Shown: positions 43,641 to 53,249 of the stretch, in pieces | Layout: each line of letters begins with the position of its first letter | How positions within the stretch are numbered: position 1 is the first letter of the stretch | Assembly (NCBI RefSeq): GCF_900292075.1 | Contig: NZ_OLMV01000002.1 | Coordinates: forward strand, 682,001 to 746,000 | Source: Microbacterium timonense | GTDB taxonomy: Bacteria > Actinomycetota > Actinomycetes > Actinomycetales > Microbacteriaceae | DNA: 64,000 bases | Direction: 5' to 3' | Notes under the pieces: model-generated | Database searches by the model: none | What the model was told of the DNA's origin: nothing | The model's input: only the letters and a program-made list of their open reading frames with translations | Translations under genes and position numbers: made by a program

Positions 43641-44527
43641 TGCGTACCAAAACGCGCCCCAGCATCGGGCGGATCGCCGCGTGGGTGTACCTGATCGCGA
43701 TCCTGCTGATCACGATCTTCCCCTTCTACTGGATCCTGCGCACTGCTCTGTCCGACAACTACGCGCTGCTGGCTCACCCCTCCTCGGTCCTGCCGGTCGA
43801 CTTCACATGGGGCCCGTTCCGCCGGGTGCTGGGTCTGGCGACTCCCGAAGAAGCGCTCGCCGAGGGCGGATCGGGCGCCTCCATCCAGCTGGGACGGTAC
43901 ATCTTCAACTCCGTGGTCTACGCCACCCTGTCGACGGCCCTCATCGTGTTCTTCTCCACGATCGCCGCCTACGCGTTCGCGCGACTGCAGTGGAAGGGCC
44001 GCGAGCTCGTGTTCTCGCTGTTCCTGGCCGCACTCATGGTGCCCGGCATCCTCACGCTCCTGCCCAACTTCGTCCTGGTGAAGGAGCTCGGGCTCCTCAA
44101 CACGTTCGCCGGCATGATCCTGCCGTACGCATTGTTCTCGGCGTTCAACATCTTCTTCCTCCGCCAGTTCATGCTCGGCCTGTCGACGGAGACGGAGGAG
44201 GCCGCGCTGATCGACGGTGCGGGCCGCGTGCGGATCCTCTTCGGCATCACCCTCCCGATGACCAGCGGACCGATCGTCACACTGTCGATCCTGGGCTTCA
44301 TCGGCATGTGGAACGACTACTTCTGGCCGCTGCTGGTCACCTCGGACGAGACGGTGCAGCCACTGACCCTCGCCCTCGCCGTGTTCAAGCAGGCATCGCC
44401 GCAGTCCCAGCCCGACTGGGCCGGACTGATGGCGGCGACCCTGGTCGCGGCGGCTCCGATGCTCGTGCTGTTCATGGTGTTCGGCAAGCGCATCGTCAAC
44501 TCCATCGGATTCACGGGTCTGAAATGA
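43640..44527 (+). CDS. sugar ABC transporter permease (MalG type)
   Basis: 295 aa, six membrane helices; EAA loop TEEAALIDGAGRVRILFGITLP. Overlaps the previous gene by TGATG and the next by ATGA, so the operon is translationally coupled. Confidence 0.92.
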   Translation: MRTKTRPSIGRIAAWVYLIAILLITIFPFYWILRTALSDNYALLAHPSSVLPVDFTWGPFRRVLGLATPEEALAEGGSGASIQLGRYIFNSVVYATLSTALIVFFSTIAAYAFARLQWKGRELVFSLFLAALMVPGILTLLPNFVLVKELGLLNTFAGMILPYALFSAFNIFFLRQFMLGLSTETEEAALIDGAGRVRILFGITLPMTSGPIVTLSILGFIGMWNDYFWPLLVTSDETVQPLTLALAVFKQASPQSQPDWAGLMAATLVAAAPMLVLFMVFGKRIVNSIGFTGLK

Positions 44528-46959
44528 GCGCGAAGGTGAGCCCCACGCTTCGGCTGTCCTGGCGTGACCCCGCCACCCGGTGGGAGGAGGCGGTCCCGCT
44601 GGGCAACGGCCTCGTCGGCGCGATGGCCTTCGGCGGCGCATCAGGCCGCTACCAGCTCAACGACGCCACCGTGTGGTCGGGCACGCCCGATGGCCCCGAG
44701 CGCGCGCTGCGCGACGTGGTGGCGGCGGGGGCCGGTCCGGAGCGCCTCGCTCGGGTGCGGGCAGCGCTGGAGGCCGGCGACGTGCGTGCCGCCGAAGATC
44801 TGCTCATGGCATTCGAGGGCCGATACACGCAGGAGTTCCTTCCGCTGGCCGACCTCGCCGTCTCGGTGCCCGATGCCGCTCCCGTCGATCCCGCACGCCT
44901 GCTCGACCTCGACGACGCCGTGCTGCTCGAGGAGCTGCGCATCCCCGGTGGCACACTGCGTCGGCGCTCCTGGATCTCGGCCCCGGCACAGGCGCTCGTG
45001 GTCGAGCTGACGGCGGACACGCGATTCGAAGCATTCATCGCCCTGAGCACCCCGCTGCGCGAGGCGGGCAAGGCTACGACCGCCGCAGGGCTCCGGCTCG
45101 ACGTCGAGATCCCCGTGGACGGAGCGCCGCTGCACGAATCTTCGGTGGAGCCGCCGCTGCGGTACGCCGACGCCGGCGACGACTACGACGGCTTCGCAAG
45201 CGTCGCCGTCGCGTGGGACACCGACGGTTTCGTGGACCACGCGCCCTCCGGCGCGACGGTCCGCGGGGCTCGCCGGCTGCTGATCGCCCTCTCCACATCG
45301 TCCCGCGCCGCGTTTTGGTGGGCCGACGCGGACGGGGAGTGGCGGACCGCCTCCCGTGAGGCGATCCGGGACCGGGCCACCCAGCGCGCAGACGCCGCGG
45401 CTTGCCGCGCACCGTCGGCGCTGCTGGCCGAGCATGTCGCCGACCGTCGGCGCATCGCCCGGGCGCGGTTCGCGATCGGCAGCCGCCGGGAAGGCACCTG
45501 GGACGTCCATCACGACATCCTCCACGGCGACGACCCCCTTCTCAGGGCGACCGTGGCCGCCGAGTTCGGCACCTATCTGCTGGCGTCGTCGTCGCGTGCG
45601 GGCGGGCCTGCGGCGAACCTGCAGGGGATCTGGAACGACCAGCTGCGTCCCGCCTGGTCGTCCAACTACACCATCAACATCAACACCCAGATGAACTACT
45701 GGGCGGCGCCCGTTCTCGGCCTCCAGGACCCGTTCGAGCCACTGCTCGCTCTCGTGGAGCGCCTTGCCCGAAGCGGTGCCAGGACTGCCCGCGAACTCTA
45801 CGGAGCGCGCGGCTGGGTGGCGCATCACAACACCGATCTGTGGGGATGGAGCCTTCCCGTCGGCATGGGCCACGGCGCGCCCAGCTGGGCCATCTGGATG
45901 ATGGGCGGCGTCTGGCTGACCCACAACCTCTGGGACGCCTTCGCGTTCACGGGTGACGTGGAGCTGTTGCGCGCCCGCATCTGGCCCCTCATGCGCGGCG
46001 CCGTCGAGTTCTGCCTGGACTGGCTGGTGCCGGGCCCGGAGGGAACGCTGCGGACCATGCCGTCGACCTCGCCCGAGAACTCGTTCGTCGGGCCGGACGG
46101 CGCAGCGACAGCACTCGGGCTCACCGCGGCATCCGATCTCGCGCTCGTGCGGGGACTCTTCGAGCGCGCGCTCGAAGCGCTCGCCGCACTCGACATGGAC
46201 GACCCCATCGCGGCGGCGATCCACGCCGCACTTCCTGCGCTGGCGCCGCTGACGATCGGCGCGGACGGCAGACTGCGCGAGTGGTCGGCCGACGTCGCCG
46301 AGGTCGAGCCTGTCCACCGCCACCTCTCGCCGCTCGTCGGCATGTATCCGCTCGACTCCCTCACCCGCGAGCGCGATCCCGAGCTGTTCGAAGCCGGTGT
46401 GCGACTGCTCGACGCGCGCGGCCCCGGAGCCATGGGCTGGTCGTGGGCATGGAAGATCGCCCTCCGGGCCCGGATCGGCGACGGCGACGGGGCGGCGGCA
46501 CTGCTGGAGGAGGCGCTCACCCCGTTCGACGGAGATGTGACCCGTCACGGACCGGTCGACGGCTCGGAATGGGGCGGGCTGCTTCCCAACCTGTTCAGCA
46601 CACACCCGCCGTTCCAGATCGACGGCAACCTGGGGTTCCCCGCCGGCATCGCCGAACTGCTCATCCAGAGCCACGGTGACGTCGTGCGTCTGCTTCCCGC
46701 ACTGCCCTCGGGGTGGCGCACGGGCGACGCCCAGGGCCTCGGCGCCCGCGCCGGCCTCGTCGTGGACCTCGCGTGGCACGACGGCACCCTCACCGGCGCG
46801 CGCGTGCGCGACACGCTCCGCTGCGACCGCCGCGTCGTCGTGGAGTACGCCGGCACCCGCATCGACGTGCCCCTCGGTGCCGGCTCGTCGGCCGAGCTCA
46901 CCCCGGGGGATTTCGCGGATGCCGCATCCCTCGCACTCGGAGGCCACCATGCACGGTGA
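44524..46959 (+). CDS. alpha-L-fucosidase-like glycoside hydrolase, GH95
   Basis: 811 aa, no signal peptide, cytosolic. GH95 landmarks: NINTQMNYW with N385 and N387 (catalytic Asn pair), AHHNTDLWG, EVEPVHRHLSP with Glu about 593-595 (acid), and FQIDGNLG with D700. GH95 enzymes release alpha-1,2-L-fucose; a few act on alpha-L-galactose, so the exact sugar is open. It sits within the sugar importer operon and 7 kb from the fucose pathway. Confidence 0.92.
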   Translation: MSAKVSPTLRLSWRDPATRWEEAVPLGNGLVGAMAFGGASGRYQLNDATVWSGTPDGPERALRDVVAAGAGPERLARVRAALEAGDVRAAEDLLMAFEGRYTQEFLPLADLAVSVPDAAPVDPARLLDLDDAVLLEELRIPGGTLRRRSWISAPAQALVVELTADTRFEAFIALSTPLREAGKATTAAGLRLDVEIPVDGAPLHESSVEPPLRYADAGDDYDGFASVAVAWDTDGFVDHAPSGATVRGARRLLIALSTSSRAAFWWADADGEWRTASREAIRDRATQRADAAACRAPSALLAEHVADRRRIARARFAIGSRREGTWDVHHDILHGDDPLLRATVAAEFGTYLLASSSRAGGPAANLQGIWNDQLRPAWSSNYTININTQMNYWAAPVLGLQDPFEPLLALVERLARSGARTARELYGARGWVAHHNTDLWGWSLPVGMGHGAPSWAIWMMGGVWLTHNLWDAFAFTGDVELLRARIWPLMRGAVEFCLDWLVPGPEGTLRTMPSTSPENSFVGPDGAATALGLTAASDLALVRGLFERALEALAALDMDDPIAAAIHAALPALAPLTIGADGRLREWSADVAEVEPVHRHLSPLVGMYPLDSLTRERDPELFEAGVRLLDARGPGAMGWSWAWKIALRARIGDGDGAAALLEEALTPFDGDVTRHGPVDGSEWGGLLPNLFSTHPPFQIDGNLGFPAGIAELLIQSHGDVVRLLPALPSGWRTGDAQGLGARAGLVVDLAWHDGTLTGARVRDTLRCDRRVVVEYAGTRIDVPLGAGSSAELTPGDFADAASLALGGHHAR

Positions 46960-47962
46960 GCTCGCCGCCGTCGACACCCGGACGACCCAGACGGAGCCGG
47001 CCGACTTCGATGCGTTCTGGGCGGAGACTCTCAGGGCCACCCGGCTCCACCCGCTCGAGATGACCGTCGAGCCGCGACCGACGCGCCTGACGGTCATCGA
47101 CGTGTACGACGTGACGTTTCGGGGCTTCGGCGGCACCCGTATCCACGCCTGGCTCCGTGTCCCGCGCGATGCCCGTGGTCCGCTTCCCGGCCTGGTGCAG
47201 TTCTTCGGCTACGGCAACGGCCGCGGACACGCCCTCCGCGATCTGCGCTGGGCCGCCGCCGGCTACGCCCACCTGGTGGTGGACACGCGTGGCCAGGGCC
47301 ACGGCGACACCGAGGACGACCACCCGGAGGGTGGTCCCTCCGCCGGGGGTTTCCTCACCCGGGGCCTGCGCTCACCACACGAGTACTACTACCGCCGGGT
47401 GTACGCGGACGCGGTGCGCGCCGTGGAGGCGCTCCGCTCGCTCGAGACCGTCGACCCCACGCGTGTGGGCACTGTCGGAGCAAGCCAGGGAGGCGGCATC
47501 TCCCTCGCCATCGCAGGCCTGGTTCCCGACCTCGCCGTCGCGATCATTCAGGCGCCGTTCCTGTGCGAGCTGGATCGCGCCGCCGACCTCAGCACCGAGT
47601 TCCCCTACTCGCTGCTGACCCAGCATTTCGCTGATCGGCGCCTCGACACGGCGACCGCACTGGACACCCTCCGCTACTTCGACGGCGTGAATCACGCCAA
47701 GCGCGCGACCGCGCCGGCTCTGCTGAGCACGGGCCTGCGTGACGGCATCACACCACCGGCATCCGTTCTGCCCGCTTTCACCGCGTACGCCGGACCGAAG
47801 CAGGTCGTGCTGTGGCCGTACAACGGCCACGAAGCCGGCGGCGACCTCGACGAGGAGAACGCACTGGATTTCGCCTCGGCGCACCTCGCGCCCGGCCCCC
47901 GACCCACCGCAACACACCCCACGGGCGCACCGCGCGCCCCACACCTGAGTGAGGAATCATGA
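46949..47962 (+). CDS. acetyl esterase, CE7 (AXE1/cephalosporin-C deacetylase family)
   Basis: 337 aa. CE7 motifs: VDTRGQG (RGQ), GASQGGG (nucleophilic Ser) and NGHEAGG (catalytic His-Glu), with Asp in RDGITPP. Removes acetyl groups from sugars. No signal peptide, so cytosolic. ATG 46949 overlaps the GH95 end by 11 bp with GGAGG upstream. Confidence 0.9.
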   Translation: MHGELAAVDTRTTQTEPADFDAFWAETLRATRLHPLEMTVEPRPTRLTVIDVYDVTFRGFGGTRIHAWLRVPRDARGPLPGLVQFFGYGNGRGHALRDLRWAAAGYAHLVVDTRGQGHGDTEDDHPEGGPSAGGFLTRGLRSPHEYYYRRVYADAVRAVEALRSLETVDPTRVGTVGASQGGGISLAIAGLVPDLAVAIIQAPFLCELDRAADLSTEFPYSLLTQHFADRRLDTATALDTLRYFDGVNHAKRATAPALLSTGLRDGITPPASVLPAFTAYAGPKQVVLWPYNGHEAGGDLDEENALDFASAHLAPGPRPTATHPTGAPRAPHLSEES

Positions 47963-49305
47963 GACAGCAGCGCACCATCGCGGCCCTCGCCTTCGCGTCG
48001 ATCGCGATCGCGGGACTGACCGCCTGCTCCCCGTCCGGCACGGGCGGCGAGGCCGACGGCAAGACCACCATCAACTGGTGGACGTGGAGCGACACGCAGG
48101 CCGCGTCGTACCGCAAGTGCATCCCGGGTTTCGAGGAAGAGAACCCCGACATCACCGTCAAGATCTCGCAGTACGCCGTCGACGACTACTTCACCAAGCT
48201 CACGACCGGCTTCGTCTCGGGCACCGCCCCGGACGCGTTCCAGAACAGCGTGCCGCTGCTCGGCGAATACGCCGGCCAAGGCCAGATCATGGCGCTCGAC
48301 GACCTCATCGAGGAGTCGGGGTACGACCTGTCTGTCCACGACATCGGTCTGGACTCGTGGGTGTTCACCGACGGCAAGCGCTACGGGATCCCGCTGGACT
48401 GGGCAGGCTCCGCGATCTACTTCAACGAGGATCTGGTCGCCGAGGCCGGGCTCACAGCCGACGACATCAAGAACATGACATGGAACCCTGACGACGGCGG
48501 CACGTTCGACGACGTCGTCGCGCGCTTGACCGTCGACGCGAACGGCGTGCGGGGCGATGAGCCGGGCTTCGACCCGGCCAACGTCACGACGTACGGCATC
48601 GGCAGCCTGGCCTCCGCCGACTTCAACGGCCAGACGTCTTGGAACCCGTTCGTCTCGACCCTGGGCTGGCGTCTGGGTGGCGACGAGACGGCATGGCCGA
48701 CGGAGATCCCCTACGGCGACGAGGACTTCGTGAAAACGCTGGAGTACGTCCGCACCCTCGGTGACCGCGGCCTGATGCCGACGTTCGGTCAGTTCAGCGT
48801 CTCGGGCGCGGAGCAGCTCGGCTCGGGCTCCGTGGCGATGATCCAGGGCGGCACGTGGGACATCGGACCCGTGTCGAACATCCCCGGAGTGAAGGTCGGG
48901 GTCGCGCCGACCGTCGAGGGGCCTGAAGGCCGGATGATGATCAGCAATTCGAACGCGAACAACATCTTCACCGGCACCAAGCACCCCGAAGAGACCTGGA
49001 AGTGGGTCAGCTACATGGGCACCGTCGAGTGCCAGACCATCGCGGGATCGGACGGCTACCTGCTGCCCTCGATCTCGGAGGCGCTGCAGGCTTCGGTCGA
49101 CGCGCAGGCCGAGAAGGGCGTCGACATGTCGTCTTTCCTCACCGCGCTGGATGAGGGCGAGCTCTACCCGGCCCCGCCGACCGTCAACGGGCAGGAGCTG
49201 GCGGACACCATCCAGCCGATGTTCGAGGCCTACTTCACCGGCGAACGCGACGAGGACGTGTTCGAGGAGATGCAGACCAAGACGCAGGACATCCTGGCTC
49301 AGTGA
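47959..49305 (+). CDS. sugar-binding lipoprotein of ABC importer
   Basis: 448 aa. Lipoprotein signal with the lipobox LTAC (Cys23). Family 1 extracellular solute-binding protein: INWWTWSDTQ, PDAFQNS and GTWDIG patterns. Delivers oligosaccharide to the two permeases. ATG overlaps the CE7 stop. Followed by a hairpin at 49312. Confidence 0.92.
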   Translation: MRQQRTIAALAFASIAIAGLTACSPSGTGGEADGKTTINWWTWSDTQAASYRKCIPGFEEENPDITVKISQYAVDDYFTKLTTGFVSGTAPDAFQNSVPLLGEYAGQGQIMALDDLIEESGYDLSVHDIGLDSWVFTDGKRYGIPLDWAGSAIYFNEDLVAEAGLTADDIKNMTWNPDDGGTFDDVVARLTVDANGVRGDEPGFDPANVTTYGIGSLASADFNGQTSWNPFVSTLGWRLGGDETAWPTEIPYGDEDFVKTLEYVRTLGDRGLMPTFGQFSVSGAEQLGSGSVAMIQGGTWDIGPVSNIPGVKVGVAPTVEGPEGRMMISNSNANNIFTGTKHPEETWKWVSYMGTVECQTIAGSDGYLLPSISEALQASVDAQAEKGVDMSSFLTALDEGELYPAPPTVNGQELADTIQPMFEAYFTGERDEDVFEEMQTKTQDILAQ

Positions 49306-49311
49306 GGCCTC

Positions 49312-49340
49312 GTGGGCGGGACGCGTGGCGTCCCGCCCAC
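49312..49340 (+). terminator. hairpin between the binding-protein and ROK genes
   Basis: 12-bp arms GTGGGCGGGACG / CGTCCCGCCCAC with a 5-nt loop, 7 bp after the binding-protein stop. No clear T-run. It may set the level of the importer mRNA relative to the regulator. Confidence 0.55.
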
Positions 49341-49374
49341 GATTCGCTACCGTATCGAGATAACCGAGGAACCC

Positions 49375-50541
49375 ATGGACCAGGACACCGCCGCGCGCAC
49401 GACCCTCATCCGCTCGGCGTCCGACGCGGGCTCGAAGGTCTTCGCGACGATCCTCACCCGCAGTCCGATCAGCCGCATCGACATCGCGCGGCACACCGGG
49501 CTCTCGCAGGCCGCGGTCACCAAGGCGGTCTCGCCGCTCGTCGCGGCCGGCCTGGTGGATGCGCCACCTGTGACCCAGCGCGACGGGAACCCAGGCCGCC
49601 CGGCCGCTCCCGTCTCGATCGTCCCGGACGCGATGGTGATGCTCGGCATCAAGGTGAACGTCGACGAGCTCATCGCGGTGGCGACCGACCTCGCGACCGA
49701 CGTCCTCGTAAGCCAGCGGCGCTCGCTGCCGTCCCACGATCCCGAGACCGTCTGCGATGCCATCGTCGACGTCGTCAACGCCCTCGAGGCGGGCCTCGGC
49801 GACAAGGCGGCCGCGATCGCTGGGATCGGGATCGCCGTGTCGGGCGACGTCGACACCTCCACCGGCATCGTGCGCGAGTCGGCCATCATGGGCTGGTCGG
49901 ACGTGCCTCTCGGGGATCGGCTGCAGGAGCGCCTGCCCTGGCCGGTGACCCTCGAGAACGACGTGCATGCCCTCACGGTCGGTGAGCACTGGTTCGGCAT
50001 CGGTCTGGGCATGGCGTCGTTCGCCATCGTGACGATCGGCCGCGGCATCGGCAGTGGCCTGCACCTGAACGGGCAGGTCGTCACCGGCGCGTTCGGGGTC
50101 TCGGGAGAGATCGGCCACCTGCCGTTGGCATCGCCGGAACGCGTGTGCGCGTGCGGGCGCCACGGGTGCGTCGAGGCCGTGGCCGCCACCCCCGCCATCG
50201 AGGCTGCCGTGTCGGCAGCGCACGGGCGGGCGGTCGACATCGACGAGGCGGTCCGACTCGCCCACTCCGGGGACCCGTCGGCCGAGGCGGCGTTCCAGGA
50301 GGCCGCGCGCATCATCGGCACCGCCATCGCGACGCTGGTGAACCTCGCGGGACCGGAGCTGGTCATCATCGGTGGTGAAGGCGTCTCGAACTTCGACCTC
50401 TTCGAGCAGACCCTGCGGGGCGCGTTCGACGAGCACGCCTTCGGCGCCGCCGCCCACTGCCGCATCGTCACGCGGCCGCACACCTTCCAGGATTGGGCCC
50501 GCGGCGCCGCCGCGGCTGCGATCCAGTCGCTCGTCCGCTGA
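49375..50541 (+). CDS. ROK-family transcriptional regulator
   Basis: 388 aa: winged helix ISRIDIARHTGLSQAAVTKAV (parts, about 25-55), then a ROK sugar-kinase-like domain with the zinc set CACGRHGCVEA, TIGRGIGSG and GEIGHLPL. NagC/XylR-type sugar-responsive repressor. ATG 49375 follows GAGGA. Likely controls the importer/glycosidase genes. Confidence 0.92.
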   Translation: MDQDTAARTTLIRSASDAGSKVFATILTRSPISRIDIARHTGLSQAAVTKAVSPLVAAGLVDAPPVTQRDGNPGRPAAPVSIVPDAMVMLGIKVNVDELIAVATDLATDVLVSQRRSLPSHDPETVCDAIVDVVNALEAGLGDKAAAIAGIGIAVSGDVDTSTGIVRESAIMGWSDVPLGDRLQERLPWPVTLENDVHALTVGEHWFGIGLGMASFAIVTIGRGIGSGLHLNGQVVTGAFGVSGEIGHLPLASPERVCACGRHGCVEAVAATPAIEAAVSAAHGRAVDIDEAVRLAHSGDPSAEAAFQEAARIIGTAIATLVNLAGPELVIIGGEGVSNFDLFEQTLRGAFDEHAFGAAAHCRIVTRPHTFQDWARGAAAAAIQSLVR

Positions 50542-50581
50542 CGCCGCGCCGCCGGCATCCTCATCCTTCCTCGGAGCAGCC

Positions 50582-51670
50582 ATGTCCCTCATCAGCCGTG
50601 CACGCGCCACGCTCGTCGACATCCCCGTCGAGACGGTCCGCACCGACGCCGTGCAGTCCTTCGTGAAGCAGGAGACGATCATCGTCGACCTGGAGACCTC
50701 GGACGGCACGCCCGGCCGCGGCTACTCGTACACGATCGGCACCGGCGGCCGTGCCGTGCTGTCGATGCTGCGGGATCATCTGCTGCCATCCGTCGTCGGC
50801 CAGGACATCCGGCGACCCGAGGCGGTGTGGCGGCACGCGTTCACACACACTCGGGCGACCACCGTGGGAGCGATCACCTCGCTGGCACTGGCCGCCCTGG
50901 ACACGGCGGTGTGGGACGGCCGGTGCCGCCGGAACGGCGAACCGCTGTGGCGAGCGGCCGGAGGGGCGCGCCGGGACGTGCCGCTGTACGACACCGAGGG
51001 CGGCTGGCTGCACCTGGACACCGACACGCTCGTCGCCAACACCGTCACCGCGCGCGACGGCGGCTGGCGGGGCTCGAAGCTCAAGGTCGGCTCGCCCGAC
51101 CCCCGCCGCGACATCGAGCGCCTGACCGCAGTGCGCGAGGCGGTCGGAGCGGGCTACCCGCTGATGGTCGACGCCAATCAGGGACTCGCGCTCGCCGACG
51201 CGCGCGCTCTGGCCCGCGCGCTGGAGCCGGCGGGAATCTCGTGGCTGGAGGAGCCTCTCCCCGCCGACGACGTCTCGGCGCACACGCGACTGGTCGAGTC
51301 GACCTCCCTGCCGATCGCGGTCGGCGAGTCCCTGTACTCCGTCGCTCAGTTCAAGGAGTACCTGGCGAGGGATGCCGCGACCATCGTCCAGCCGGACGTC
51401 GCTCGTGTCGGAGGCATCACGCCATGGCTGAAGATCGCGCACCTGGCCGAGGCGTTCAACGTGCCCGTGGCGCCGCACTTCCTCATGGAGCTTCACGTCA
51501 GCCTGGCGGCCGCCGTGCCCAACGGCAGAATCGTCGAATACATCCCGCAACTGCGCGCGGTGACCACGCGTGAGCTCCGTGTGACTGAGGGGCTCGCGAC
51601 GGCCCCCGACGAGCCGGGGATCGGGATCGCGTGGGACGAGGACGCGCTGGAGGACCTGCGGGTCGCCTAG
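50582..51670 (+). CDS. enolase-superfamily sugar-acid dehydratase/racemase
   Basis: 362 aa mandelate-racemase/muconate-lactonizing type. SKLKVG gives K166 and K168, VDANQ gives D197 and N199, SWLEEPL and AVGESLYS supply the Glu ligands, and PHFLMELH the catalytic His. The galactarate, talarate, galactonate and fuconate dehydratases share this set, so the substrate is unresolved. CGGAG precedes ATG 50582. Follows the ROK gene closely and may act on an oxidised sugar from the same glycan. Confidence 0.85.
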   Translation: MSLISRARATLVDIPVETVRTDAVQSFVKQETIIVDLETSDGTPGRGYSYTIGTGGRAVLSMLRDHLLPSVVGQDIRRPEAVWRHAFTHTRATTVGAITSLALAALDTAVWDGRCRRNGEPLWRAAGGARRDVPLYDTEGGWLHLDTDTLVANTVTARDGGWRGSKLKVGSPDPRRDIERLTAVREAVGAGYPLMVDANQGLALADARALARALEPAGISWLEEPLPADDVSAHTRLVESTSLPIAVGESLYSVAQFKEYLARDAATIVQPDVARVGGITPWLKIAHLAEAFNVPVAPHFLMELHVSLAAAVPNGRIVEYIPQLRAVTTRELRVTEGLATAPDEPGIGIAWDEDALEDLRVA

Positions 51671-51680
51671 CGCCCCTTCG

Positions 51681-52607
51681 CTACGCGAAGCGGACGGTCT
51701 GCTGCAGGCGCGTGCGGTAGTCGAAGACCTCGTTGCCGCCGATGTCGCGGGCACCGGTGATGCCGCGGCGAAGGACAGTCGTCAGCGCGCTGCGGGACGT
51801 CACCGCGACCCGCGTTCCGCGCACCTTGCCGAGCTCCTGGATGGGCTGATCCACGTCGTCGTCGGGAAGCACCACGATCGCGCCGCTGAAGCGCACGCCC
51901 GCGGCGCGCGAGATCACCCTCATCCGGGCGAGCAGCTCGGCGATCGGCGCACCCGGGACGCCGTCACCCACGAACTCGCCCCGGCGCAGGCGCGCCGGGC
52001 CGCCGAAGTCCTCGGAGAGGATGCCGTACAGACCGCTCGGGCCGAGCACGATGTGGTCGATCTTGGCGTCGGGATCGGCATCCCTCCCCGTCGCGGCGAC
52101 GTCGTGCCACACCGTGTAGCCCATGCCGAGGTCCGAGACGATGCGCGCGGTCGCCTCCTCGGCGAGTGCGTCGGCCAGCAGGCGCCGCAGCCCCACCGGT
52201 GCTGAGCGCACGAGGGCCGGATCGTACGGGTCCTCGACCGTGACGCCGCGGCCGGCCCATTCGCGGATGAGCGTGAGGTATCGCTCGCGCCGCCAGCCGC
52301 CGGGATGGCCGTAGGACCGCGCGCGTGGCCGTGTGTCGGTGCGCGCCGCGGGCGGACGCCACCCCGACCACTCGGGCGCCGCCGCTTCGCCGAACCCGTG
52401 ACCGCGATCGTACGCCGCACGGGCCTCGGGAGTGCCCACGAGCTCCCACGCCCGCTGCACCTGGATGAACAGCGTCGCGTCTCCGCCGGTGTCGGGGTGC
52501 GTCTGCCGCAGTCGCAGCCGGTACGCCTTTCGCAGCGTCTCCTCGTCGACGGCCGGATCCACCGCCAGCACCTCATAGGCCGACGCCGAGAGCGGACTGT
52601 CGAACAC
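51681..52607 (-). CDS. J-domain protein fused to a NERD-like nuclease-related domain
   Basis: 308 aa. Residues 8-70 form a J domain with the HPD at 37-39 (TLRKAYRLRLRQTHPDT). From about 140 to 305 a NERD-like domain follows, with KIDHIVLGPSGLYGILSEDF, the family's conserved IDH-x-GP block. The two are usually separate. May link DnaK-type chaperones to a DNA- or RNA-related function. No neighbour clue. Confidence 0.8.
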   Translation of the reverse strand: MFDSPLSASAYEVLAVDPAVDEETLRKAYRLRLRQTHPDTGGDATLFIQVQRAWELVGTPEARAAYDRGHGFGEAAAPEWSGWRPPAARTDTRPRARSYGHPGGWRRERYLTLIREWAGRGVTVEDPYDPALVRSAPVGLRRLLADALAEEATARIVSDLGMGYTVWHDVAATGRDADPDAKIDHIVLGPSGLYGILSEDFGGPARLRRGEFVGDGVPGAPIAELLARMRVISRAAGVRFSGAIVVLPDDDVDQPIQELGKVRGTRVAVTSRSALTTVLRRGITGARDIGGNEVFDYRTRLQQTVRFA

Positions 52608-52667
52608 GCACCCTCCCCGGAGCCTCCACCGCGCAGGACTGCACGGAACACCGCAGATCAGGCTACG

Positions 52668-53249
52668 TCACGTGCGTGCGTCGGAGTCGTCTCGGCGCTG
52701 ATTGCGCCGCGCGTATGCCGCGGCGCTGCGGCTGGACAGCGCCAGCAGGAGCAGGATATCCAGGCTCAGAGAGACATACGTCCCCTCGATGGTGATCTCC
52801 TGCCCCTGGCTCCACCACGTGACGAATGAGGTGCTGATCGACAGCACCGCGATCACCATGACGATCACCCGCGCCCAGTTGCGCCCCAGGAGCACGAAGA
52901 TCGCCAGCAGGAGGTCGATCGCGAGCACCGCACCGCCCGTCGCGAGGACGACGCTCAGCGCCGCTCGAGATCCCTCAGGCGTCGGGTCGAATCCGTCGAG
53001 CACCGAGTCGGGATCGGCCAGCAGGTCGTCCCACCCGGCAGCGATGCCGCCGAGCACCGCCACGCCGGCGAGCACGCGCAACAGGATCAGCGCCGCTCCC
53101 GCCCAGATGGTGGCGGGCCGCGCCATGTGCGGGTCGTAGCCGGTGGGTCGCAGCAGTCGCGACGGCGGCTCGAAAGCCGGACGCTTGTGCGGCGTCTCCC
53201 TCTCGGCTCTCTCGGCGCGCCGCTCGGGGCCGGTGCGCGGCGCGCTCAT
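52668..53249 (-). CDS. small membrane protein, unknown function
   Basis: 193 aa. A basic/acidic N-terminus of about 45 aa followed by four membrane helices (about 48-68, 92-112, 120-140, 150-168) and a basic tail. I recognise no family. ATG overlaps the LssY-like gene end by 4 bp, so the pair is coupled. Confidence 0.8.
   Translation of the reverse strand: MSAPRTGPERRAERAERETPHKRPAFEPPSRLLRPTGYDPHMARPATIWAGAALILLRVLAGVAVLGGIAAGWDDLLADPDSVLDGFDPTPEGSRAALSVVLATGGAVLAIDLLLAIFVLLGRNWARVIVMVIAVLSISTSFVTWWSQGQEITIEGTYVSLSLDILLLLALSSRSAAAYARRNQRRDDSDART

Noticed and set aside
43489..44523. Upstream extension of the GH95 frame
   Set aside because: It crosses the two permease genes in another frame; the GH95 start is fixed by the ATGA overlap at 44524.
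47692..50709. Open frame of about 1000 codons antisense to the binding-protein and ROK genes
   Set aside because: Same GC effect; it spans several real genes on the other strand.
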